This document shows positions 1-11,616 of a DNA stretch of 64,000 nucleotides, piece after piece. The stretch covers positions 124,001-188,000 of the forward strand of contig JAACJK010000122.1 in NCBI GenBank assembly GCA_013368325.1, read 5' to 3'. The position numbers were made by a program, and so were the translations under genes. The stretch is from Ephemerocybe angulata (lineage: Eukaryota > Basidiomycota > Agaricomycetes > Agaricales > Psathyrellaceae). Numbering within the stretch: position 1 is the first letter of the stretch; every line of letters starts with the position of its first letter. The notes beneath the pieces were generated by a model. That model was not told where the DNA came from and ran no database searches. It was given only the letters and a program-made list of their open reading frames with translations.

Positions 1-422
1 GCAGTTACAAGACGGTATGTTGACTTAGTCATTTAATCTGACACAAGCTCATATATTATCCCAAAGCCCTTCGCATCGAGTTTTTAAAATCTCGGGCACG
101 CGCTAACCGCTGGGCAGAAGAAGTGTTACTGCTTGAGGAGGAGATGAGGCGTACAGTGGTGTTCTTTAAATACAAGGCTGCCTGGTGGTATTCGAGGCAG
201 ACGAGCTCGATTGGTGGCTCGACGCCTGACTACATAGAGGGGTTCTCCGCATACGCGATGTCACAAGTCAAAGTTTATCAAGCGCTTCAGCTCGAATGCG
301 AGAGGCGATGGGAAGAGGGACGGGCAAGGGCTTGGGTAAAAACAGTGCAGAAGGGTGGAAGGAAGAAGAAGGTCTCACAGGAAGACGAGTTAGATATGGA
401 TGAACTATTGGACGATCTCTAA
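1..422 (+). CDS. KDZ transposase, C-terminal fragment (runs off left edge)
   Basis: Last part of a gene that starts before the window. Exons are read as 1-14 and 67-422, with a 52-nt intron between (GTATGT donor, CTGAC branch-like site, AAAG acceptor). Splicing joins QLQDA directly to LRIEFLKSRARANRWAEEV, and the next residues contain LLLEEEMRR and a WW pair. This W-x-E-E-V...L-L-x-E-E-M-R-R...W-W pattern is what I know from the C-terminus of Kyakuja-Dileera-Zisupton (KDZ) transposases, which are abundant in Agaricomycetes. The tail is basic (RKKK) and then acidic (DELDMDELLDDL), ending in TAA. The catalytic core lies outside the window, so I cannot say whether the copy is intact. The palindrome array just downstream may belong to the same element. 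Confidence 0.72.
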
Positions 423-917
423 TGAAATACTTTACTTCACGTATATTGTGCGTCGTTGCTTGGCGATTAATGATGCGTAATCGCAACTCACACACGAGGT
501 GGGGAACAATATCATGCATCATTATACATCAACCAGCGATGATAGAAGAATTTCGGGAATCCCAAGTTCAGTGTGATGTATCACTGGGCGCCAACTATCG
601 ACGCGCCTGGCATGCAACGCGCCGATGCGGGTTCGAGTTTGTGATCCATCACCAAGTGCCAATTGGCGGCACAGGTCCCCGTCACGAAACGCCGGTTCCC
701 ACCTGAGGACGTCACTTGGATGCAACCAGGCCTCTAACTAGAAGGAAAAGATATTTGCATATTCACCTCTAGTTAGAGGTGTTTTTTGCAACCAAGTGAC
801 GTACTCGACTGCGGTTCCAGTTATTGATCACCCGGTTAGGCCAAGCTATGACTTAGAGGGAGCATGATGTATCACTGGGCCAGTTTACTGATACATTCAA
901 TAAGGTGAGGAGGCGCG
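423..917. other. Downstream flank of KDZ gene with early palindrome variants
   Basis: No gene is visible. One-mismatch versions of the GTGATGCATCAC palindrome already occur at 573-584 (T at position 7) and 641-652 (C at position 6), and a two-mismatch form at 864-875. A nested hairpin at 709-802 is listed separately. Short ORFs on both strands overlap these repeats and have no recognisable protein features. Confidence 0.6.
709..802. repeat. Nested inverted repeat (two perfect 11-bp arms)
   Basis: Outer arms ACGTCACTTGG (709-719) and CCAAGTGACGT (792-802) are perfect reverse complements. Inside them CCTCTAACTAG (731-741) and CTAGTTAGAGG (769-779) form a second perfect 11-bp pair. TGCAACC occurs directly at 721-727 and 787-793, and a T-run lies at 782-787. 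It is about 280 bp beyond the KDZ stop codon. It could be an element end, a small foldback element or a transcript 3' structure. Confidence 0.75.
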
Positions 918-2505
918 GTGATGCATCACCAGGCCCCAGTTATCAATAAAACCATGGTGATGCATCACCGAGCGCCAGTCGGCGCTGAAGACTTAGTGGC
1001 ATCGAGCGTGATGCATCTATGCATCACCTGGCGCCTATTTGGCGGTGGGTACAGCCATGGCGCGTGGTGATGCATCACCCTGCCTCAAGAAATTGGCGCG
1101 TCGTGATGCATCACCTGGCGTCTATTTCCCGCCGGTGGGTAGAGCCGTGCCATGGCGGGTGATGTATCACGACGCGCCAATATATTGAGGCTGATTTATC
1201 CGGTGTAGTGGGAGCGCGTCATCAAACGCTGGTGGAATGAGGGGCGCACGATTTTTGTAAATAATAGCATTTGGTTATGCCGGGGACAGCAGTGGCATGG
1301 ATCGTGATGCATCACGACGCGCCAAAGGAGGCGCGGTGCATGATCCTTTGGCGCGCCGTGATGCATCACCTAGCGCCAGTAGGTGCCAGATGTATTGGTG
1401 ATTTCCCGGCGGGGGGTAGAGCCGTGGAATAGCGCGTGATGCATCACGACGCGTCAGAGGTAGGCCAATTTAATGAGGCGCCGTGATGCATCACCTAGCG
1501 CCAGTAGCCGCCGGATTTATTGGTAATTTCCCAGATCCGTGGCATGGCGCGTGATGCATCACGACGCGCCAGAGGTATGCCAATTTAATGAGGAGCCGTG
1601 ATGCATCACCTAGCGCCAATGGGCGCTCATTTTATGGGTGGCTATGGGCGGTGGGTAGAGCCATGGCATGGCGCGTGATGCATCACGGCGCGCCAATGGC
1701 TGTTAAAGTTACTGATATATTTGTATAGTGGAGAGGGTACGGTGATGCATCACCTAGCGCCAATGGGCGCTCGATTTATTGATCATTTGTGAAGGCATGG
1801 TTATTCACTGGAGGAGGCGTGATGCATCACCATGCGCAAACAATAGGTCAAATAGTATTATATTGGGTATAGTGGGCTGGCGCCGTGATACATCACCAGG
1901 CGCCAGTCAGGGATCTATTTATTAATGCTTTATTTCGTAGGGGTATGCGCTGCGAAAGAGCGTGATGCATCACCATGCGCTAACCAGCGGCTAATTTTCA
2001 ATCTATTTAGCAGCACCCACTGTAGCCAGCTATGCGGTGATGAATCATGAACCGGTGGTTGGCGCAGAATTTTCTATCTATTTTCCAGGACCTGGTACTC
2101 TCAGTAGAACCTATGATACATGATGATTCGGTAGTTTGAGGTCATTATTCGACCCATTGATGATGACGGTTTTGCTGGGAAAGTGCAAATTTCCCCCAGA
2201 AAATGTCGAAATCCTACGCAGGGCGCATCAGGAGAGACGATGATGGCGGCGGGGCCGCGGTGTGCAGCCAGGTGATGTGGACCATCACCCCATCTACCCC
2301 TGGGACCGCGCCAGAGGTCCCAGCCCCTGATGTCCCAGCCCCTGTCCCACCCTCGCCCCAGCCAGCTCGTGATGCATCACACCCTCGCCCCAGCCAGCCA
2401 GCCGCGCCCCGCAGGGAGTTCGTGATGCATCACGGGCCAAACCATGATAATTCACGGTTTGATGCGTCACCAGAAGCCCATAGGTTATCGAATGTGATGC
2501 ATCAA
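918..2505. repeat. Array of the 12-bp palindrome GTGATGCATCAC
   Basis: Sixteen perfect copies start at 918, 957, 1067, 1103, 1304, 1358, 1436, 1483, 1551, 1598, 1675, 1742, 1819, 1962, 2369 and 2422. Near-perfect copies lie at 1159, 1885, 2037 and 2494, and a fused double form at 1008-1027. Most copies are framed by GCGC-rich arms (GGCGC before, GCGCC after), making a longer imperfect palindrome. Between about 1300 and 1800 they fall in a degenerate tandem unit of roughly 115-125 bp that carries two palindromes each. The array directly follows a KDZ transposase gene. Zisupton/KDZ elements are described as having complex subterminal repeats, so transposase-binding sites are a reasonable inference. 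Confidence 0.85.
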
Positions 2506-2519
2506 CTTAGCTGACTCGC

Positions 2520-5500
2520 CTGACAGTATACGGCGTGCATAAGCTGGTTCGATAACTCGGCTTCACAGGAACACCTCGATAGCCCGGGCTGTATATCAAA
2601 CGCGCGCGCCGCGATGGGATGAAACACAGACCTTCGCGCCCGAATATTCCGAGAATCCGATCATTGCAGTCGCTCGGCCGGTGTTTTCCTAGTGAAATAA
2701 GTACGAGCTAGACATGTATCCGGGGTCTGGACGAAGTCCGGCTTATGGTTCCTACGGCAGGTGGAAGAGGCGCCGCGCCCCTACTTCACCTAGACTAATT
2801 CGCAGTTAAAGGATCTCAAGTCCGAAATGCCGAGTTTCATCCATATGCACTCCTCCCTGCAGCAAGTGAATCCCGGGGTCTCGAGTATACTCCGATAAGC
2901 TCACATGGATATTGCCCCGGCCTCGTCCTTACCTTGTATCTCTTTCTGGCTCCGGCATCCAAATGTGCGTTAATTGAAGTCAGTGGGTGGCGTTATACAT
3001 TTAGAGCCACACCCGCCCGCCGTCAATCGGTGTGAGCGAAACCCATGTTCGAAAATGGACGCTGTGCGCCTCATGCGACCGCCTCGTGCTATGAGATATC
3101 CCAATTCGGATTAGCGCCCAGGCCATACACATGTGGAGCTTTGGTTATTCGGCAGGTCGCATCTGACAGGGCTGCTGTTGCGTCCCCCGAGCACCTGGCT
3201 CAGATAGGACAGTAGAGACGGTATGTAGTGGGTGTAGACTATCTAGAAGTCAGACGGTGAGAACGAGCCTCAGTAGATCCTGAGCTGTTTCAGTAAAGAT
3301 TTTCAAATCAAGGTCATAGAGAGTGGAAGTGGAATCTTACGTTGAAGACAAGGAGGAGTTGTGTTCCGTCAGATGCTGATGCTCAGTGGTATACACTGTG
3401 GGCCCACTATAAGTACCCACAAGTGTCGTAATGGCGAGGTCACAAGGTTGCGGAATAGGATGCCGTCAATTAGGCGCCCATCACGATGGCACACATACAA
3501 ATTGTCTTGGCCAATCAGCCACAATGCTTAGCAGCCATCTTCGCTGTATCATACTATGTAGAGTCTACGAGCCTTTAAGCGCTGGGACTGTAAGCACAAG
3601 AAGAGTGGTGCCATGAGCATCCTCTGGATATATGTCGAGCGAACGTGCGACGTAACCCGATGCCCGAGCCCTTGGGCGAGGAAGTAGTAGCCCTACTTCC
3701 AATTCCCTTGGTGCGATGGCTCTGATAAAAAAGTAAGAATACGATGCACACGCGTCTGACATACGCGGTGGGGTCAAACAGCTCAGGATCTCTTGATGGT
3801 TAAGCCACTGAGAATGGAACCCGGTGAGTGCCAACACCGGTAGTTTCCAAAAGCTTCAGCAAGTGTGCACCTTGGTGTCACCCAATCTTCCGCAGGGGTG
3901 AAATTATCTGTTTACGTGAGAGCGTGTGCATTACTTGAGACTCATCAGTCTTCTGGTACCCACAGTGTGTGCGCAGTCCAATGTTCAGATGCTAACTAAG
4001 TTGGGGACCGCGAGATCACTGCCCTCCAAGAGGACAGCTAGCGACGTCCGTAGAGTAATTGCCGCGATTGGGATAGATTCAGGCTATTGGAGGAGGGTAT
4101 ATGGTCCAAGCCTGGGGGCAAGTACGCATCCATGTCCAAATCAGTACGATTCCTTAAGCGCCCACAGGACGATCATGATGTAATTCCGGAGCAGATCACG
4201 GGTGTCCCAGATCGTAATGAGTGTATGCGCGGAGCTCACGCTCGCCCACAGATCTCGGGGTATGCATTGCCATACTGTGGGCTTACGAGAGTCGCCAGTA
4301 ATAAGACAAAGCAATACACATTTCTGCACTTCGTCTGTGTGCTTGGTGGCTTGGTGCCGCCGAGGATACTCACGACGCGATCAAGCCACCATCTTCCCAA
4401 TGTCCAATATCTTGGTTTCCAAATTCCTCGATATTGGATACTCCAAGCTGCATCGCGAGAGGATTCAAGAACCCAAAGATAATCCTGGCGGCGGATACAA
4501 GCATCCTGAATCCCATCCTGATCTCAGACCTTGCGAGATCGACCTCGATTAGGTACAAAGCAAATGGGTCTGATCAGAAATAGGAAGCTCTTTAAGCGCG
4601 GGTCAGGTTAGTTCTAGTCGGCATATGTGACTGTGATTCATCAGTTTGGGGGTTTAGCAGCTTGGCTTTGACCCTGTTTCTCAGCAGTCAATCGAGAGGG
4701 CGCATCCATTCCGTCCAACCTGTGTTTTAGAGCTTATTAGTGAGGCATGCACCCAAGGAATAGGTCGTAAGAGATGGTAATAGAAGCCAAAGTACCTTCG
4801 GGGAACTGCTACCACGTTTTGAAAGTTATACTAGTGGTCGTGGTAAGTTGCAGTTAAAGTGTACATTCAACAGACAATAATCGAAAGCTTGGGATCTTAG
4901 GCGCGGCCTTATAGTTTGTACGCTATTGTATGCCTATCATCCTGCCAATTCCCAAACCGTCTTCGGAAACGGATTGTAAGAAAATCTAATACTTATAGGC
5001 GATAGAGGTAAGGGTATCAGGGAACCTTTTATTTGGTTACCAAAGAGTGTACAACGCCAAAGTGATGGCGGGACTCGGCAACGCATGCCGGCTCATGTCC
5101 GTGTTACACCCACTTGATATGAAGCTTCTGTTCTTCCTCAATTACGGGGTTCTGCGATAACTATACGCATGGTCCGAAGCGCAGGTCACCTATATTGAGC
5201 GAATGACTGAGAGTTCCCAATTTCCCGCTGATACTCTTCACCCCTTCGCCGTTTATCCCGCTTAGACCTCCTCATATACATAGTCGACGTTGCATCACCC
5301 CGAATTGCCTTATCGGATCGTCGAAACCGAGGGTCTGCGGTATTTCAAGTCGCTGGGTTGCCACTGCGATAAGGTTGGAACAGTCCCAAATGGCTCAATT
5401 TCTCAACGCTCAGCCTCATGTCGGTCTTGGCCGGTACACATTACACGCCTAAGCTACATTAAGCGGATCCTCATCCCCATATCCCATGGACTTAAGATTA

Positions 5501-7310
5501 GATTGATTCTCCCAGAACACGTTCCTCGAACGCGACGGAGCTTTGTCTATTCTATCAAACACGAGGCGGAATCCGGTCTCGCGCACGGGCCTCGTGCCGC
5601 TTCTCGTTTCGAGAACATATGGTAGTAAGTACTCGTTGTGACTGGATGCTGATTTCATTTTGTCCGAACTCTCGAGAATGTCCCTGAACTCTGGTACCTT
5701 TATGTATGTCTGGGACACATCCGTTCAGACGTATTTGGGGAATAGCTTGTTCTATCTACGACGTTACTCTCTAAAGTCTCCAGATGGACTAGGCGTTTCG
5801 AAGGCGGCGCTATAATAGAATGACGAAGTTACTTTTGCCCTCAATGGTCATGATGAGGTCGATTAAACACCGCTTTTGGCCCGAAGATATGCGCGACCGG
5901 AGGTCAAAGGCTCAAATAGGGATATTAGAGGCCAACCCCATACTTAAATGCGAATCTATGGGGAGAATACGGTCAATGAGGATATCTGAGCCAATGGCAA
6001 TCCCTTGAACCTTCTCAGACAATAGTCTGCAACAAACAAGCTCGACCTAAGTGATCGGGATCTTCGGATATCCCCAAGATATGCTAACTACGTGCTCCAA
6101 ACTCAAGGTTAATGTGGTATTTTACTGTCTAGCTTAGTGTTTATGCCCAAGGCGCACAATCAGAACGATATAATATCGTTTGCAACTGCACAAGGAGTCA
6201 GTCGTAACCAGAATAACAAATGCATGGGGCTATTTGACGTTAGCCTAGCTCCAAATTTATGGATATATGAGCAGTATGTGATCGCCAACAACCTTGGAGG
6301 TGTCGAAAGCCGAAGGCCTCACGCTGCAACGGTCATATCTGGGGTTTCGCAGGAGAGCGGGTGTTTCCGCTGAACAAGCCATACCAACGCTGAGTCCAGC
6401 CGAGTTTGTCTGCTGATACAACGTGTATACCTACGGTACAATGTATATGTTCTCTGCACCGTCCTGCCTCCTGGGCAGCGGTCAAGTCGATCCGGATGAT
6501 TAGTCGACTTTTCTCTTACCTCTAGTGCGCGGAAGGTGTCATATCCACCGTATGGATCACTGCGAGAGGGGAACAAATGGGCATGTCATGCGCATATCTT
6601 GGGCGTCTATTTTGAAATTTGACGCCCAGATGATTCTATGACATGAATCCATCTATGAAATATTGGCCCTCTGGGCAGCCCTGGACACTCTGACAAGCCG
6701 TTTAACTAACAAGTACCAAAAAAACTCATACCGGGAGGACTAATTGAAGGGAGGAGAGGTAGACCGTAGACCATGGCGATAGATAATGCGCTCATGGAAT
6801 TTGGAAATGATCGCTTCGACAGCGTACGGATTGGCCGCCCCGTTTTTCGATTAACAGGAGTAGAGAATTCAACCCAGTCGCACCCGGATCGTAAGGTACG
6901 CACATAGCACTTGCCGCTCGCGTGATAGTGTCCCTGCTTGACAGTCAACTCTTCCGATGGTCCTCATCATCGACGGGACTGACGTCCTGCGCGTCATGCA
7001 ATATGATGGCAGGCGAGTCATACAGGCGGTGTGTTATACAGCCCGCCCCTACGTTCCATACATACCGGACGTAACTGGAGCCTACCCACAGATCAAGAAA
7101 CTCAGAGAGTGAGGAACAAGGCACAATGGCAATATTACGCCATGGCTCGATAACTGCCAGTGGAACATTCGATCCATACCTACCGGACACAGCCAAAGCA
7201 TACCAACCGACCAGGATCCACTGAGATGAAGGCACTGGCAAAGCAGAAATTCCCGCTACTTTAGTAGAGGGTTTCTATGTGGGCCGAAATTAGACCGAAA
7301 TAAATCAGTT
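2520..7310. other. 4.8-kb stretch without recognisable genes
   Basis: All open frames here are below about 130 codons, overlap each other on both strands and show no domain, signal peptide or convincing intron structure. I saw no tandem repeats, no long inverted repeats and no similarity to other parts of the window. Base composition is mixed, with frequent stops in all frames. It may be old degraded sequence. Confidence 0.5.
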
Positions 7311-7321
7311 TCTCCCTCTGG

Positions 7322-10300
7322 ATGCAATGTGGCTGTGCGTATGAGTTTCAATCGGACTTTAAACTTTCCCTTATCTATTGCAATCCTTTCCGCGCGTCGC
7401 TTGTCTCTTACCCTCACTCTTTCGACATGCTACTCCGCGCGACTATCTCTGATATACGTACTGACGCTCTCTACGACCCCTCCCGCCAATCCTCTGGTCT
7501 ATCGGCTTCTTTTACACGCACGAACTCCCTTCGCCGTCACGCTGGTTCTTTTACTCTTCCTGTCTCTGTCTCGACTACGACAGGCTCCTTCACCTGCGAA
7601 GTCTCCTTCGAAAGACTGAACGAATCTGAGTATCCTGTTGTCCTAGGCCGTGACTGGTATGCCTACTGTAGTGAAGCCATCTCTGGTTCTGCGTTGCATC
7701 TTGTTTCTGGAGACGTACTTGCTTTGCCCATGCGATCTTGCTCCACAACTGGTACGTCACCAAGCTCCACATGTACATACTGTTGCTAACCTTGTACTAC
7801 AAGGGTCTGGCTCTCGGTCGCCGTCCCCCTCTCCCCCTTTCTCGACATTGGGTGTTGGTGATGCATCTCCGACATCGTCGTTCAGCACTCTCCAGGACAC
7901 CACGTCACAGGAATCACCCCAGGCTTCTACAACAGGTCCCCATCCTTTCACATCCAGTAGTGCTACTGTACCTTCTCCTTCTGCACTGCTTCCCCTTAAT
8001 TCCATTCAATCGTACTTCTCTATGTTGGATGTTCTGAGTATGCTTGAGCGTGGAAACCTTTCCACTATGAAGGAAATAGCAACTCAACACGGACTTTTGA
8101 ATCGTTCAAATTCAAGAGTGATGTTAGAGGCTTTACGTGGTACTATAGCTCGTCACTTGTCCGAAGGAAGCTGCTGTGCTACTCCTCAGTATGGAGGATG
8201 TCACAGGTTTTTGGTGGATGGAAACTATGATTCTGGATCTGAACCCGCCGAAGTACGTATGTCGATGTTTCGCATTGAGGCATTGCACGCCATTCTTCAC
8301 CACTCTCACTTGAGACCCCTACGTCGCGTCCTCTCAACACTTGGCCTGCCATATAAATCTGGGGATAGTCTTCGTGACCTGCGTAAGATCCTGCGCCAGT
8401 ACATTTCGCGTTTGAAGAAAGCCAAGCGTACGTTCAAATCGACGCAGGCTGCATCTGCGGCTGACCTCGAAGCTGAGCGTAACGTACTTCGTGACACCTG
8501 GCCTCAGCTCGTAACACCTGAAACAAAGCAGAACCTCATAAATGCATTTAATGCTGCAACTTCCTCACAGGCTCTGTCATCCTTTACTTGCGCGTTGTGT
8601 GCTGAATCTCAATACAATCGTGATCGTACCGAAATCAGGGTAGCCGATACCGACCTTTCCTTTCTTCGCGCTCCTAAAGCTTGGTTTGATCCGCTATACC
8701 CTACACCCCCTCTCCCATACAGCGAAGGTCCCCTGGCTAACATGTTTATCGATGAGAGAGGTGTGTTAACTGATGCCTCAACCGGTGACAAATCTTTGCT
8801 TTGTTGTAGGGCATGTACATCTGCTGTCAAGAAAAAGAAGGTACCTCGTCTTGCTATAGCTAACCGTAACTACTTGGGTGACATTCCTGCTGAGCTGAAG
8901 GACCTTACATTTATTGAGGAGGCCATCGTTGCCCGGTGCCGCGCAAAAATGTGGATATTACAACTCAAAGAAGGCTTACCCTCTGAGATCGCCCAGCGCG
9001 GGTTTCACGGCAATATCATCGTGTACCCACAGCGTCCGTCGTCGGTCACACGTATTCTCCCGCCAACAGTAGACGAGATTATAACACCGATATGTGTCCT
9101 TTTCATTGGCTCTACACCTCCGACATACGAGTGGTTAAGAACTAAGGCAAAACCATTAGTTGTTCGACGCGAAAAAATCCGCGCTGCCCTTGACTGGTTA
9201 AAATCACACAACCCTTTGTATAAGGATGTGATTGTCAGTGGAGAAAACCTCAATAGTCTCCCAGAGGACGATGTATTGCCTGTTCATATTGAGCACATCC
9301 AGTCTACATCCAACATTGATGAATTAACATCCAGATATGATGACCCTCCCTCAACCACAGATACCTCGCTCCATGCAGCTGCCGTTGGCAATGACAATAA
9401 TGATAGTGTTGGTGACTCAGCCCCAATCTCGTTTCAGAATGTTGTTATTGCTGACGTTGAGGGTACTGCTTCTCCTGAGGAACTTCGCGCAGCTGCATCC
9501 CGGCATATAAAGAACGGTGGAGCTTACCTTGAAATTCCTCACGATTCTGAGCCTGTTAATGAGTTCAATAACCCCACCCTCTTTCCTATGATATATCCTA
9601 CTCTCTTTCCTTATGGGTGCGGCGGCTTGGAGGACGTAAATAGACGGCCGTCGATATCATTCAAAGCTCATGTCAAACATCTCCTCAGCTTAGCTGACCG
9701 CCGATTCCAAGAGCATCATTCTTTTCTTTTTACAGCATTCAATATGCTTCAGCGAAGGGCTGCACTTCTACACACAAATCTCAAGATGAAACGCTCGAAA
9801 TTGCACTCGCTCTCCCACGACTTTGCGACTGTCTCACCCGAGACCATTGAAACTGTGGTAAATACACTCTCTGAAGGAAAGCAGTTTATTCCAAGGAATA
9901 ATGAGGAGAAAAAGGTTCTGAAACTCATGAATGAGGTACGTGCTATTACCACTCATGTACCTGGTTCATGTGCATCACGCACAGCGATGAGAAACGAAAT
10001 CCGGGGGATGATCATGGAAAAAGGATTACCTAGTTTCTACATCACACTTAACCCTGCAGACGTGTATAATCCAGTCGTTAAATTTCTTGCTGGAAGTGAA
10101 ATTAACATCGATGAGCTATTGCCAGAACAGGTACCCGACTATTGGGAGCAGGCGAAGCTCGTTGCTCGTAACCCATTCCTGGCAGCTAAATTCTTTGACA
10201 TGTATATCAACTCTTTTTTCTCGTCACTTTTACAATACAGCAGCAAACCGTCTACTTCAAGCACAGGGATTTTAGGCGTTGTAAATGGATACTACGGATG

Positions 10301-11591
10301 TGTCGAGGCACAGGGCAGAGGCACTCTACACTGCCATATGCTAATTTGGCTTGAGGGTGCTCATGACCCCACTGAGATACGTGACCGCATTCTCAAGCAT
10401 CACGACACAGCATTTCAGGAGAGACTGATAGCTTTTTTGGACGATACAATATCAAATAGCATTCCTCCTGACCCTGGTGCTGATATCCATGTTCCTTCAT
10501 GCGAGCACAATCCATGTTCGGTCCGGTCAGTCAAACCTCCCTCTGCCAGCAGCTCCGACTCCACAATTCACGAATATACCAAAATGCGTCTGAAAGATCT
10601 GCACAACCTTGTCCACCGATGTCAAGTACACACGCACTCGCACACTTGTTACAAGTACTGGAAACCGGGTGAGCCTAGGGAATGCCGCTTCAACTTGAGC
10701 GAAGACAATACACATTCGGAAACTACCTTTGATGAGGAGAATGGATACCTGCGCCTCCGGCACTTGGACGGATTAGTTAATAACTTCAACGAGACTATCA
10801 TTGAGGCCATGAGGTGCAACATGGATATTAAATTTGTAGGGTCAGGTGAGGACGCGAAGGCTGTCATATATTACATTACTAACTACATAACGAAAACACA
10901 GCTAAAAACCCATGTGGCATATGCAGCGCTTGAGTTAGCGACTCAAAAATTGGAGGAATTCAACCCAACCGAGGATGACATTACTTTGCGTGCAAAGCGT
11001 CTTCTGCAGAAGTGTGCGTACGGGATGCTTTCACATCAAGAGCTCTCAGCACAGCAAGTCGCATCGTATCTGATGGACTACGGAGATCACTATACAAGCG
11101 ATAAGTATCAGCAATTATTCTGGACATCTTTCGAAAATTTCATTGATAAAGAACAACCATCCCCTGAGTGTTACCGAACCGCGTTGGATACTGCCATTGA
11201 ACCCACAACTGCTAACAGTGACTCTGATAGTGAACATGACGATGATGATGATGATGATGAGGCGGACGAAAACGATGAGAGAGACGAGGTTACCGTGTCC
11301 CGTGATCCTACAACTGGCCATCTGGTTGCTAAGGCTCAGCAAGTAATTGACTATCAATTAAGGCCCCAGGATTTAGCTTCATTCAATGTATGGGACTACA
11401 TACGCCTCGCTGAGAAATGTCCTGTGAAACAGGAACCGGAGGCTTTATATGACCATCTAGATACAAATGACGATGATGATGTACCTGAAAGTCTTTTAGC
11501 AGCGATTACTCAGCAAGCAGGCGCAATCTGTATCAGACTCACCCCAACGACGTGGAAGAAAAACTCGCCCATGCTACGACTTCCTACCTAA
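7322..11591 (+). CDS. Helitron Rep (HUH) protein, N-terminal half of split polyprotein
   Basis: Model: exons 7322-7751 and 7804-11591. The 52-nt intron (GTACGT donor, GCTAAC branch, ACAAG acceptor) joins a 143-codon N-terminal segment to the long ORF in frame, giving about 1405 residues. The replication-initiator core is clear: GRGTLHCHMLIWLEG near residue 986 has the HxH metal site of HUH nucleases, and YYITNYITK near residue 1165 carries the paired tyrosines that cut and join DNA in Helitrons. A region rich in D/E follows. The N-terminal exon contains VVLGRDW, reminiscent of retropepsin-type LGxDW motifs, but no DSG/DTG is seen. The frame ends with LRLPT-stop at 11591, exactly where the next frame continues the expected protein, so the Rep-helicase polyprotein is interrupted by a frameshift near 11.52 kb. 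It acts on DNA, presumably in the nucleus. Confidence 0.85.
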
Positions 11592-11616
11592 TCACCCTGA
11601 CTATCTAAAGTACAAC

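Noticed and set aside
918..2505. CRISPR-like array
   Set aside because: The repeated word is only 12 bp, spacing ranges from under 40 to several hundred bp, the spacers are themselves repeated, and the genome is eukaryotic.
2203..2514. 103-codon ORF rich in Pro/Ala
   Set aside because: It overlaps the palindrome array and its composition follows the repeats; no domain is seen.
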